DNA from: Salminus brasiliensis
Taxonomy: Eukaryota > Chordata > Actinopteri > Characiformes > Bryconidae
Assembly: GCF_030463535.1 (NCBI RefSeq)
Contig: NC_132878.1
Span: 32,631,761 to 32,695,760 of the forward strand
DNA: 64,000 bases
Direction: 5' to 3'
Below, piece after piece: positions 21,867-34,195 of the stretch (position 1 is its first letter; each line of letters starts with the position of its first letter). The notes under the pieces are model-generated. The model had not been told where the DNA came from, did no database searches, and saw only the letters and a list, made by a program, of their open reading frames with translations. A program made the translations under genes and the position numbers.

Positions 21867-24800
21867 TACCTCAGCAGTGCTAATGTTAAATTTACCTTAG
21901 CAGTGCTAATCTTAAATTTACCTCAGCAGTGCTAATGTTAAATTTACCTCAGCAGTGCTAATGTTAAATTTACCTCAGCAGTGCTATTATTAAATTTACC
22001 TCAGCAGTGCTAATGTTAAATTTATCTCAGCAGTGCTAATGTTAAATTAACCTCAGCAGTGCTAATATTAAATTTACCTCAGCAGTGCTAATGTTAAATT
22101 TACCTCAGCAGTGCTAATATTAAATTTATCTCAGCAGTGCTAATATTAAATTTACCTCAGCAGTGCTAATCTTAAATTAACCTCAGCAGTGCTAATATTA
22201 AATTAACCTCAGCGGCGCTAATCTTAAATTTACCTCAGCAGTGCTAATGTTAAATTTACCTCAGCAGTGCTAATATTAAATGTACCTCAGCAGTGCTAAT
22301 ATTAAATTAACCACAGCAGTGCTAATATTAAATTTACCTCAGCAGTGCTATTATTAAATTAACCTCAGCAGTGCTAATCTTAAATTTACCTCAGCAGTGC
22401 TAATGTTAAATTAACCTCAGCAGTGCTAATGTTAAATGTACCTCAACAGTGCTAATATTAAATTCATCTCAGCAGTGCTAATATTAAATTTACCTCAGCA
22501 GTGCTAATATTAAATGTACCTCAGCAGTGCAGCAGTGCTAATATTAAATGTACCTCAGCAGTGCTAATATTAAATTAACCACAGCAGTGCTAATATTAAA
22601 TTAACCTCAGCAGTGCTAATCTTAAATTTACCTCAGCGGTGCTAATGTTAAATGTACCTCAGCAGTGCTAATATTAAATTTATCTCAGCAGTGCTAATAT
22701 TAAATTAACATCAGCAGTGCTAATGTTAAATTTATCTCAGCAGTGCTAATGTTAAATTTATCTCAGCAGTGCTAATGTTAAATTTACCTCAGCAGTGCTA
22801 ATGTTAAATTAACCTCAGCAGTGCTAATATTAAATTTACCTCAGCAGTGCTAATATTAAATTTACCTCAGCAGTGCTAATATTAAATGTACCTCAGCAGT
22901 GCTAATATTAAATTAACCACAGCAGTGCTAATATTAAATTTACCTCAGCAGTGTTATTATTAAATTAACCTCAGCAGTGCTAATGTTAAATTTACCTCAG
23001 CAGTGCTAATGTTAAATTAACCTCAGCAGTGCTAATGTTAAATGTACCTCAACAGTGCTAATATTAAATTTACCTCAGCAGTGCTAATATTAAATGTACC
23101 TCAGCAGTGCTAATATTAAATTAACCACAGCAGTGCTAATATTAAATTTACCTCAGCAGTGCTATTATTAAATTAACCTCAGCAGTGCTAATGTTAAATT
23201 TACCTCAGCGGTGCTAATGTTAAATGTACCTCAGCAGTGCTAATCTTAAATTTACCTCAGCGGTGCTAATGTTAAATGTACCTCAGCAGTGCTAATGTTA
23301 AATGTACCTCAGCAGTGCTAATGTTAAATGTACCTCAGCAGTGCTAATGTTAAATTTACCTCAGCAATGCTAATATTAAATTTACCTCAGCAGTGCTAAT
23401 ATTAAATTAACCTCAGCAGTGCTAATATTAAATTTACCACAGCAGTGCTAATCTTAAATTTACCTCAGCAGTGCTAATGTTAAATTTACCTCAGCAGTGC
23501 TAATGTTAAATTTACCTCAGCAGTGCTAATATTAAATTTACCTCAGCAGTGCTAATGTTAAATTTACCTCAGCAGTGCTAATGTTAAATTTACCTCACCA
23601 GTGCTAATATTAAATTTACCTCAGCAGTGCTAATATTAAATGTACCTCAGCAGTGCTAATATTAAATGTACCTCAGCAGTGCTAATATTAAATGTACCTC
23701 AGCAGTGCTAATATTAAATTAACCTCAGCGGCGCTAATCTTAAATTTACCTCAGCAGTGCTAATGTTAAATTTACCTCAGCAGTGCTATTATTAAATTTA
23801 CCTCAGCAGTGCTATTATTAAAGTAACCTCAGCAGTGCTAATGTTAAATTTATCTCAGCAGTGCTAATGTTAAATTAACCTCAGCAGTGCTAATATTAAA
23901 TTAACCTCAGCAGTGCTAATGTTAAATTTACCTCAGCAGTGCTAATATTAAATTTACCTCAGCAGTGCTAATCTTAAATTTACCTCAGCAGTGCTAATGT
24001 TAAATTTACCTCAGCAGTGCTAATATTAAATTTATCTCAGCAGTGCTAATATTAAATTAACCTCAGCAGTGCTAATATTAAATTTACCTCAGCAGTGCTA
24101 ATCTTAAATTAACCTCAGCAGTGCTAATATTAAATTAACCTCAGCGGCGCTAATCTTAAATTTACCTCAGCAGTGCTAATGTTAAATTTACCTCAGCAGT
24201 GCTAATATTAAATGTACCTCAGCAGTGCTAATATTAAATTAACCACAGCAGTGCTAATATTAAATTTACCTCAGCAGTGCTATTATTAAATTAACCTCAG
24301 CAGTGCTATTATTAAATTAACCTCAGCAGTGCTAATCTTAAATTAACCTCAGCAGTGCTAATGTTAAATGTACCTCAACAGTGCTAATATTAAATTCATC
24401 TTAGCAGTGCTAATATTAAATTTACCTCAGCAGTGCTAATATTAAATGTACCTCAGCAGTGCAGCAGTGCTAATATTAAATGTACCTCAGCAGTGCTAAT
24501 ATTAAATTAACCACAGCAGTGCTAATATTAAATTAACCTCAGCAGTGCTAATCTTAAATTTACCTCAGCGGTGCTAATGTTAAATGTACCTCAGCAGTGC
24601 TAATATTAAATTTATCTCAGCAGTGCTAATATTAAATTAACATTAGCAGTGCTAATATTAAATTTATCTCAGCAGTGCTAATGTTAAATTTATCTCAGCA
24701 GTGCTAATGTTAAATTTACCTCAGCAGTGCTAATGTTAAATTAACCTCAGCAGTGCTAATGTTAAATGTACCTCAACAGTGCTAATATTAAATTTACCTC

Positions 24801-26284
24801 AGCAGTGCTAATATTAAATGTACCTCAGCAGTGCTAATATTAAATTAACCACAGCAGTGCTAATATTAAATTTACCTCAGCAGTGTTATTATTAAATTAA
24901 CCTCAGCAGTGCTAATGTTAAATTTACCTTAGCAGTGCTAATGTTAAATTTACCTCAGCAGTGCTAATGTTAAATTTACCTCAGCAGTGCTAATGTTAAA
25001 TTTACCTCAGCAGTGCTATTATTAAATTTACCTCAGCAGTGCTATTATTAAATTAACCTCAGCAGTGCTAATATTAAATTAACCACAGCAGTGCTAATAT
25101 TAAATTTACCTCAGCAGTGTTATTATTAAATTTACCTCAGCAGTGCTAATGTTAAATTTATTTCAGCAGTGCTAATGTTAAATTAACCTCAGCAGTGCTA
25201 ATATTAAATTTACCTCAGCAGTGCTAATGTTAAATTTACCTCAGCAGTGCTAATATTAAATTTACCTCAGCAGTGCTAATGTCAAATTTACCTCAGCAGT
25301 GCTAATGTTAAATGTACCTCAACAGTGCTAATATTAAATTCATCTCAGCAGTGCTAATATTAAATGTACCTCAGCAGTGCTAATATTAAATGTACCTCAG
25401 CAGCGCTAATATTAAATGTACCTCAGCAGTGCTAATGTTAAATGTACCTCAGCAGTGCTAATATTAAATTTATCTCAGCAGTGCTAATATTAAATTAACA
25501 TCAGCAGTGCTAATATTAAATTTACCTCAGCAGTGCTAATATTAAATGTACCTCAGCAGTGCTAATATTAAATGTACCTCAGCAGTGCTAATATTAAATT
25601 TACCTCAGCAGTGCTAATATTAAATGTACCTCAGCAGCGCTAATATTAAATTAACCTCAGCGGTGCTAATATTAAATTAACCACAGCAGTGCTAATATTA
25701 AATTAACCTCAGCAGTGCTAATCTTAAATTTACCTCAGCAGTGCTAATGTTAAATGTACCTCAGCAGTGCTAATATTAAATTTATCTCAGCAGTGCTAAT
25801 ATTAAATTAACATCAGCAGTGCTAATATTAAATTTATCTCAGCAGTGCTAATGTTAAATTTATCTCAGCAGTGCTAATGTTAAATTTACCTCAGCAGTGC
25901 TAATGTTAAATTTATCTCAGCAGTGCTAATGTTAAATTTACCTCAGCAGTGCTAATATTAAATTTACCTCAGCAGTGCTAATATTAAATTAACCTCAGCA
26001 GTGCTAATGTTAAATTTACCTCAGCAGTGCTAATATTAAATTTACCTCAGCAGCGCTAATATTAAATTTACCTCAGCAGCGCTAATATTAAATTTACCTC
26101 AGCAGTGCTAATATTAAATTAACCTCAGCAGTGCTAATCTTAAATGTACCTCAGCAGTGCTAATATTAAATTTACCTCAGCAGTGCTAATGTTAAATTTA
26201 CCTCAGCAGTGCTAATATTAAATTTACCTCAGCAGTGCTAATATTAAATTTACCTCAGCAGTGCTAATATTAAATGTACCTCAG
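21867..26284 (-). repeat. 26-bp minisatellite array 2 (168 periods)
   Basis: Same unit as array 1 but on the opposite strand. Counting from the first gctaat (21879) to the last (26263) gives 4384 bases. After removing two identical 8-base duplications (cagcagtgcagcagtgc at about 22523 and 24455), 4368 bases remain, exactly 168 periods. The two marked sites are 1932 bases apart (74 units plus 8) and their surroundings match unit by unit, showing an internal duplication of about 1.9 kb. A further partial match begins near 25676. Confidence 0.97.
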
Positions 26285-26519
26285 TATCTGAACACACATG
26301 CTCTTCAGTCACTGTCCTCAACACTCACAGCGCTCAGTCTCACAGTCAGAGCAGACCCACACCGCTCCACGTCCACACTGCTAATGAACTGCGCATGCCC
26401 AAAGCTGCCGCTGACTCCGCCCCCTATGTTCAGAGCGGGATGTAAATATAAATGCTTCTTCAGAGAGACACGAAAATAAACCTCTGCGTTTACCTTACAC
26501 AGTCTCACTCTCTCACCTC

Positions 26520-26554
<35 letters not shown>

Positions 26555-27200
26555 AAATAATAATAATAATCATGTGTGTGTGTTTGGATTCAAACTTCGT
26601 CTCCTTGGTGAAAGACGCTGAAATAGAACGTTGGTGAGTTCCACAGAATTCCAGCGGTTCCAAAGGAGAGGTTTTCCGTTAGTCGTTAACCGACAGCGCT
26701 CAGAGACGCTCGCTGCTTCACTCCTGAGATGATCCTCAGGAGATCTCTCACTGTTCCCACCCTGCTTCCTCCTGGGCTCCGACTGCGGCCGGTGAGTCAC
26801 ATCACTGGCGGTACAGCTGCAGCTGCAGCCTCTTGTCTTCTTCTCCGCAGGTGGATCTGGACAGCTGATGCTGCCCCCCAGACCGACCACTCGTAGGGGG
26901 AGTAACGGACAGCGCCATCTAGCTCTGCTGTGTGGAGCTGATGGAGCTGCAGCGGCTTCTTAAGTGGAGGAGGATGAGCAGTAGCTCGCTGTGGGGTTGA
27001 GTCTGTTGGACAGTTTACAGCTTTAGGGTCGTTAGCGAGAGAGTGTAATGACCCCTATCGACCGGTTAGCGGCGCTGCTAACGGCTACAGCTTACCGTGT
27101 GTGTCTCTCTCTGCTGCTGTGGAGTAAAGCCCTCTAACACACCGCCTTTAGACTTGAAGAGCTTCAGCAGCAGAAATGTTGATCTTCCGCTACTTAAAAA
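26285..27200. promoter_or_regulatory. CpG-rich promoter-like segment beside copy C
   Basis: GC- and CpG-rich compared with its surroundings. It contains gcatgcgc (an NRF1-like site near 26392-26399), a GGCGGAGTC-type GC box on the complementary strand, and acgtcc/cggccg motifs. It directly abuts the minisatellite. Its inverted match is 46005-46919 beside copy D. No first exon is clear. Long frames here are unconvincing as protein. Confidence 0.4.
26521..26566. repeat. (AAAT)n / (AAT)n microsatellite
   Basis: Tandem aaat units followed by aat units. The inverted counterpart is 46644-46691. Confidence 0.95.
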
Positions 27201-27699
27201 GACGAAACCTGAGTGTCTGAGTGAAAGGTGGAGTTTTCTGTTCGGTTCAGAGTGAGACTGAGCAGCATGTGGGATCTTTGACTTGTAGTGAAGCTCAAAT
27301 CAGCTCCACTTTCTAATTGTCCACTCCACCTGAACTCCAGCAGCAGCTACATCCGGGCTCCTGAACAAGAGCAGGTGGAGGGAGCAATGTGACTGTTGGA
27401 GCATTTCAGGTGGAGCAGCCTCAGCCTCGACATGAAGGAAACGTCCCTTTATTAGAAATATGGATCAGCAGTGCGATTACACTGCATTTGGGTTTAGACT
27501 GTTTTTGGAGTAAAAGCTGTTAGGAATGGATTATTTGTACATTTTTAATAGTAAGTTATTTTACTGAGCTTTACTTTCATTGATTTCAGTGATTCTAAAA
27601 TTGTTCATCATGACTATTTAACACAGGGTGATTATAGGCGTGTAGCCTCCATGACTGTTTATGAATAAGACTCATGTAAAGATGAACAACAGTGAACCA

Positions 27700-27702
<3 letters not shown>
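27201..27702. other. Non-coding part of segment S2, beside copy C
   Basis: Nothing coding is supported. It matches 45513-46010 in reverse complement. Confidence 0.5.

Positions 27703-27743
<41 letters not shown>
27703..27743. repeat. (CT)n microsatellite
   Basis: About 20 CT dinucleotides ending in tctgtag, which together resemble a polypyrimidine tract plus splice acceptor before ATGGCCTGTGCTGACC. The counterpart is (GA)n at 45474-45512. Confidence 0.95.
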
Positions 27744-27746
<3 letters not shown>

Positions 27747-27953
27747 GATGGCCTGTGCTGACCCTCCAGACAGTGACGCTGAATCCCTCTGAGATGATCA
27801 GCACAATACAGACCCCATTAGAGGACTTGGAACATCTCTGAACATGAACTAAACGAGAAGATCATCAGAACTATCAAGAACACCCATGTCCTCCACATCA
27901 GGATCTGTTTAGAGCAAAAGTGACTCTCAGCAGACTGATAGGACTTCATCTTC

Positions 27954-28172
27954 ATGATTGTTATCTTCTGCATAATCTTTGTGATCATCATCATCTCCAG
28001 CAGCAGCATCGTCACCTCAGTCATGGCCATGGTGGGCATGACGAGAGGCGGGGAGAGTCCGGCGTGGGGACTGGTGTGCAGTAGGCCCCAGCTTGTCCAT
28101 AGCCGAGATGAAGAAACACTTGCTCTCATACTTTGTATGGGGGCACTTGTCCTTACTCCCGGGGCTTCATAG
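27954..28172 (+). CDS. Possible membrane-protein fragment, segment S2 near copy C
   Basis: A 72-codon frame that begins with a strongly hydrophobic segment (MIVIFCIIFVIIIISSSSIV) followed by a soluble stretch (G-M-T-R-G-G-E-S-P-A-W-G-L-V). Stops TGA and TAG lie in frame just upstream, so it could start at the Met or after an acceptor at ...ctgatag|gacttc. The counterpart at 45263-45045 differs by two residues. Beside B and E the hydrophobic part is followed by different DNA. The family is not recognised and it may be a dead exon. Confidence 0.25.
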   Translation: MIVIFCIIFVIIIISSSSIVTSVMAMVGMTRGGESPAWGLVCSRPQLVHSRDEETLALILCMGALVLTPGAS

Positions 28173-28999
28173 ATGTCATGTAGACGGCCATTTGGTCTGG
28201 AGGAGTGAAGGGATTACTGAAGGCAGCCCACCAAACACTCCTATTGTAGATTGTTTTAGACGTTGATATAGTTTTATTTATTAGTTATTAATAAACATTA
28301 ATCAGAATTTAACCTTTTTCAGTCTAGAAAGCTAAGATCTTCAGAGTAAGACCAACAATAACATGACTAAACATGATCAAATCTCAGTGAAGCACTTTTG
28401 TCACTCTGAGTAATACACATTCATTCATTTGTTTCTTTTATAGTGTTTTATATTGTTTTCAGTTAATATTGACTCATTTCTGTGGATCAAAAATGCTGAT
28501 AATTGAGGGGATTATTTTGTACTCCACTGTACTCGTTTAAACATGCTAGAAATTGAAAGTGGTGTAAATTGAGGGCCCTTATAGACTCAGCTGTGTGCTT
28601 TTCTAAAGTGTTCAATCAACTGAAATTGCAGCTGAAAACAGTCTGTAGACTTACTACATATTATTCATTAAACACCTGTAAACCTGACCAATCCCCTTTT
28701 AACTGGATTATCTGATCTCTAAACTGTAGCTTGAAGAAAAAACAGAATCAAACTGAAAATATTTTGAAGGAAGTTTATTTACAGTAAAAGTAAAGGGGTA
28801 GAAATTAAATAAGGCTCCTGAGAGAGAAAGAAAATGGAAATTCAGCAGGAGGTTCAGACAATTCCATAATTTGGTCAGAAGCTAAAAGTGCTGTTGTGAT
28901 TCTCAGAAGTGTTAAATAGGACATTACTCCTGGGGTACATGTTATTATGGACATTTCTAATGTCATGTCAGATGGAGTGATTACTAATCATCTGCTCTT
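28173..28999. other. 3' flank of copy C (minus-strand side)
   Basis: Inverted match of 44218-45044 after copy D. Holds the minus-strand AATAAA (tttatt at 28774-28779) downstream of the small membrane ORF. No gene is supported. Confidence 0.5.
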
Positions 29000-29140
29000 C
29001 TACAAAAACATCATGAGCAGCTCCACCACAAGACAAATGATACCAAATAGAGACACCAGAGCAGTGGACACTCTGCAGCTGTGTCTGAATGTCTGCACAT
29101 TCAGCTCTGTTACAGTTCCGTTATAAGAGGAGCTCCACAT
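29000..29140 (-). CDS. Small membrane ORF, copy C (46 aa, in-frame deletion)
   Basis: Minus-strand counterpart of the 60-aa frame. A 42-base deletion removes 14 residues between T-V-T-E-L and N-V-Q-T-F without shifting the frame. The hydrophobic C-terminal helix and TAG stop are kept. A frame-preserving deletion is mildly in favour of a real peptide, but a single case proves nothing. Confidence 0.3.
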   Translation of the reverse strand: MWSSSYNGTVTELNVQTFRHSCRVSTALVSLFGIICLVVELLMMFL

Positions 29141-31021
29141 CTAGAAAGATGGAGCTCAGCTCATATAAAGGCCCAGTAAGAAGCAAATGAACATAAAGTT
29201 AGGAGATGCTAAGCTAATGTTGCTAACGAACACTGGACTCAGACTGTCACCAATCTCCTCTCTTTGTAAACACTAACCCAACAACACCACTCAACCTGTG
29301 TTTCACATGGATGTGGTTTAGAACATGGTAGAACTTCCTGTATTCTGTTCAGTAACATGCTCCTATTCTCACTGAATGGATGTTGCTGTAATATGGATTA
29401 CTCTGACCAAATTATGAAATCGTGTAAAGAATAGATGAAAAAGTGGAAAAACAGAGATGGCTTTTTTTACTGCACAAAGCTTCCAGCCATTTGCATTATG
29501 TTTACATTACGTCTTTGCCAACCCCATCCAAGCTCCGTGATTTATCTGAAGACGGAGCTCTCTGAGCTTTCTTTGGGGTCTCTTGTTGCCGTATGCTGAC
29601 CGGTCTTAGAATTCACTCCCGGTCTTCAAGGTGGCTCCAATTGTGTCTGTCTGGTCCAATCCATTCCCAACTCCCAGGAGGTGTCTGGTTTCTGTTCCCT
29701 GATACTGATAATTGATAAGTTCGTGTGGCCAGAGTTGCTCTCAACTCTACTTCTGGACTTGAAAAAGCTTCATTCCAGGGTCTTAGAGAAGTTCTGTTTT
29801 TGTGTCCAGAGTTGATCCAGTTCCTCTACTTCTTTGTGTCGCTGTCCCCATGTCCATTCCTGTGTTCTCCATGATCCCGTTTCCAAGGCCATTCTATGTC
29901 CAAAATGTCTTGTTCCGATCTGCATAGTTTTTGGCCCAGCTGCCTTGTGTGGTGTCTCATTTGACAACGGGACACCATACAGAACACCCAGATAGCTCTA
30001 TCTTCATGCAGGAGTTGAGGAGCTCATATGAGTCTCACAATCTCACTAAGGTGAAGGGCGGACCTTGAAGAGGCTTGGCAGACACATGGCCAGTCCACAT
30101 GTAACCGATACGCACATGACCCAAAGCCTGACAGGACCAGCAGAGCAATTCATCATAGCAGAACTCAAGGCACGGCCCCTGAAGCAAAACATGGATGGGG
30201 CAGCCCTTGTCCCCCAATAGGCACCTTGGGGTGAGTTGGGGGGTTCTTTCATGATTGCTCCCTCTGCTGGCTCTGTCAGGCAATGAACAAAGCTTCAGAT
30301 CATGTGCATTATGTGTACATGTGGAATAGCCATGTGCCTGCCCAGTCAAAGCTCCACCACTCACCTGAGGAATATGGAGCTCTCGGAGTGTTCTGTGTGG
30401 TGTCTTGATGCTGTATACTGACTTTTTGTTAATGCCTTTTTAAGACTGGATTAATTTTGAGTTTGATCTTCTTGTTAAGTGTTTCTAGTTCTAGATTTTG
30501 CAGCTGGGCCTAGTCGAGTTTCTATTTGACTTTCTCCGGTTTGTTCTAGGCCTAGTTATCATACACAGTGAGGTTCATTAGTATTTAAACAGTGAAAGCA
30601 TTTCAACGCCTTCAATTCTAGGGGTTTAACAAACAACGGATGTTAGAAAGCAGCTTTACAAAGATCTGGATCGGAGCCTCTTTTGAGCAAGCCAGTGGCG
30701 ACAGTGGCAAGGAAAAACTCCCTTAGAGTGAGAGGAAGAAACCTTGAGAGGAACCAAGACTCAAAAGGGGAACCAGTCCTCCTCTGGTCGACACCGGATA
30801 GCTCTACAGAAAACTTTAGTTGTCTTCTGTGGAGCGACTTTGTTGTTGGCAGTACTTCCTAAACAGTAATGCAGTATTTTTGTTAAACCTCTTGAATTAC
30901 AGACAAAAGTCTTCACTTCAGTCACTGTCCAAATACTTCTGCACCTCATTGTATAGACCTACTATATTCCTACTCTCACGCATCCCGCCTCTCCTCCAGG
31001 GTTTTGATAATAAGGAGGAAA
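29141..31021. other. 3' flank of copy C, composite repeats
   Basis: Inverted counterpart of the flanks after B and D: diverged fold-back end near 29470-29610, full fold-back element at 29970-30405, and dispersed repeat near 30640-30965. No gene. Confidence 0.5.
29970..30405. mobile_element. Fold-back MITE-like element, copy C
   Basis: Same inverted-end element as after copy A (ends gacaccatacagaacac and gtgttctgtgtggtgtct), in the orientation expected from the inverted gene. Confidence 0.65.
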
Positions 31022-33826
31022 TTAGTCCGCAGGGTAGATCTTGTTGCAGCTGCAACAGCTGAAGGTCTTTTTAAGCACCTTCCACGTCCGCCTGAAAAAG
31101 GCTCCCACCTGATTCTTCTTCTTGGGTTTGGAGCCTGTGTGTTAGAGAACAGAATAAGACAAATCAGTAAAATGTACAGAACAATCTAGAACACAGTAGA
31201 AAGGTATCTGTGCAGACTACTTTGACATTGTGACTTTCTCTGTTTTCTGCCTTAAGGTGTGACTGTCACTTTTGAATCTGATGAATTCTGGATATTAATA
31301 TCATTTAAGTCCTGACTCAAGACTAATATGTGAATTATTTAATACACTTGTCTTCCACCAGACTGATTTTCTATTATGAAAAACACAGATCACCCAAATC
31401 TCAATAAATAGAATGCAAAGATCTGGTCCCTGAGGATCACTTTGAGAACCGCTGTTCCAGAACCCCAACCCGCCTCCTGAAGATCTACCAAGCAGGTTCC
31501 AACCCAAATCTCACACACCTGATCCAGCTATTCAAAGACTTCTGACACTCATTAGCTGCATCAGTTGTGGTGGAATGGGTCAGTTTCTGAGCGTTGTTTC
31601 CTTCCAGCTTTGATCAGCAGTGTTTTCTGTTGTGTTTTATTCATCTGTGGTGTGTTTACAGTGTTTACAGTTCATAAGTTAGCTTACCTGTTGCTTCAGC
31701 AGGATGCTCATCTATGAAAGCTGGCTCTGTGAGCTCTACAGCATCACTGCTGGATGACTTTAGGCTCTTAGCTTTCACACTAACAGTGTCCTCCAGTACA
31801 TTCAGTACTGCCTCGGGCTGGGAAAAGGGGGCCACCTGAAGCTGTGAAGAGCCTACTCTTTCACAAGGCACGAGAGTAGTGGTGCAGACATCCAGTTCTT
31901 TAGGAATCTGGATCTCAGACTGACTTTTATCCTCCTCATGCTGGTGGAGCACATTACCAGGAGAGTCAGTCACACTCTCTTTAACTTGTTCCTCTCTGGC
32001 ACAGGGAGCGTCACTCAGAATCTGTGTCAAAGTGCCCCTGTGCCTCTCATCAGACTCTGACTCTACCGTGCCCCTCAAACTGCTGCTTGAGGAAGATTTG
32101 GGGGTACACTGGGAGGAGCTGGATGAGTCTTCGGAACTAGAACTATCTAAGGTGGGAAACTTAGGAATTTGTCTCAGCATGTTCTCCAGCATGTCGAGTC
32201 GATTTAATGCAACAGAAATTTGGTCCTCGACATTGGTCAGAACTTCGCTGAGGGTCTCTAAACTCGTCTGTTTCACAGTGAGCGGGCTTGGGGACGGGAG
32301 GGGACTTTGAGACACTGTTGGTTGAATTGCTGAATCAGTAATGACCTCAGAGAGCTCTTCCAAGGCTTTCGTGGTCTTCTGATTCTGCAGCACTGAGCCT
32401 AAGTCTTTCAACTTCTGTCCAGCAACACCTTTAACAGGCCTCTTGACGGAAGTACAGGGCTTTTTCCCCTTCTTCTGAAGACTCTTGTAGTCTGTGTACT
32501 GTCGAAACTCCTTTCGAGAGCACAGCACCTGAAATGAAGGCTTAGATTAGAAGCTTGTCTGAGTATGAACTGTTTTTAGGGGTTTCCACTATGTTCTTAT
32601 TCTAACTGCAGTATTACCTGCTACCTTTACTTCAGTTCAACACATTGTACTCAATAGTCAACATTCTCAATATTCTTTTACCTCAATATTCATAATTTAT
32701 AAATGACTAAATTCAGTACAGAAGCACTGCAAGTAGCCTGTATCAGCCATTTGATTCTTAGCAGGAAGCTCAGAAAAGCTAAAGCTTAAGCGAAGGCTTT
32801 CTGTGAGCTGTTCAGGCTTTGAAGTGTTGTGTCCTTCATATCTGAGATAATCTACGCACCTTCTCGTCTTCAGTAATTAAACCCTTTTTAATCAGGTGGG
32901 TTTTCTTCTCTGGCCTGCTGAAGAACTTCTTCAGGTGGGGATCATGGAGGCTGCTGTAGGTGCCATGGGTCATGTTCATGTAGGGGTCGGACAGGTCGAA
33001 CTCTGGTGTTTGCTGAACGAGCTGTGGGAACAGTTCATACAGTACATTTAATACACAGTACTTACAGCGTTACTCAGTAGCAAACAATCCAGTCCAGATG
33101 GAAGTGTAATCATCACAGTTCAGAATGAAACCTATTAACTGGAGACACTTACCCTCTTTCCCAGTTTCCCCCTGAAGTACTTCTCAGAAGCTCCAGGAGG
33201 AACGCAGCCCTGTGATTTCGGCAAGGAGCGGCCACTGTCAACCTTGCCCTTCTGTGACATCTGGAAAGTGGAGAAAACACAGCGTTAGTGAACATCATCC
33301 AGCTGTTGGAGAAAGTTATTCTGCTGGCATGTTGTGCTCACTTATTCACCCTGCCTAAACCTCTCTCTAATGTTCCTCTACTGGTATTATATTTACAAAG
33401 CAAAGTCAATCTACCACCATTACAACAATTCCAGCAGGATTCCTCTGATTTATCAAAGTGTAGAGCAGAGCTCAGCATCACAGCTACAGTAGGACTCTGT
33501 TTAACACCGTTCCACCTGTCTGTTCTACTGAACTCAGTCTAATGCTTTTCTCATCTGCTGAGCTCTTCACTCTTAACATTTCCCTCACATTATGTTCACA
33601 CAGTTTAACCCTGTCTGTATTAATTGTACTTAATTATCAGTGTGGTTATAAATGATATATAACCTGAATATGATAAATGTTAATTACTGATTCAGATGTG
33701 TTTGTGGTATTTACTGTATATTATTATTAAATTAATGATGATCTTAATGACACATGTTGAACAGTAGTGTTGTGTTTCAGAGCTCTGAGCTCCACTTACA
33801 TCTTTCTTCTTCCTCTTCTTCTCCAT
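31022..33826 (-). CDS. fsip2-like: FSIP2-like protein, copy C (five exons, 416 aa)
   Basis: Complement of the join 31022-31134, 31688-32528, 32860-33021, 33153-33260 and 33800-33826. All junctions are GT-AG and the frame is open throughout. Domain order is as in copy B. Specific features: exon 2 reads S-G-R-S-L-P-K-S, exon 3 reads M-N-M-T-H-G-T-Y, exon 4 carries L-T-V-K-Q and F-S-Q-P-E, the exon 4 donor is gtaagc (gtgagc in B and D), and exon 5 lacks one Lys of the tail (three bases missing). It shares F-S-Q-P, G-K-L and the donor with copy E, but the V-A-G and L-D-S-S-S-S states with copy B. It is tail to tail with B and head to head with D. Confidence 0.8.
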
Positions 33827-33923
33827 TTCCAGTCTAACTGAAGGGGAGACGTCTGTCTCTCACGCTCTCCACGCTGGAATGAGCGGCTCTGACCCGCGCG
33901 CCCCTAAAATTCTAGAACGATAG

Positions 33924-34195
33924 TGACGTCACAATCGACCTGCGGCAAGTCCCGCCCCTTGGTTACCGTTGCTAACCGGGTCGAGCTGACGTGGAGAGCC
34001 GCTCAGATTAATAAGTAGTGAATGAAGGAAATGTACAGGTGGTCTTCCTGTAGAGAAACTAGAGCTTCCTGTGTGTATTAATATACAGTTAACTGTTCAC
34101 TTATTAATAAACACAATCACTTTACACATCAACTCACTCCAGCTACTGTCTACTGTCATCACACCTGCTTCTACACTCATCTAGCTTTATATATA
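33924..34195 (-). promoter_or_regulatory. Promoter of FSIP2-like copy C
   Basis: On the minus strand: TATA box at 34195-34186, X-box-like GTTAGCAACGGTAAC at 33976-33962, GC box beside it, and CRE TGACGTCA at 33931-33924. Spacing to the start codon (33826) is as in copy B. Confidence 0.55.

Noticed and set aside
21867..26284. Centromeric or telomeric satellite
   Set aside because: The unit is not a telomere motif, the arrays are only 1.8-4.4 kb long, and they lie inside a gene cluster.
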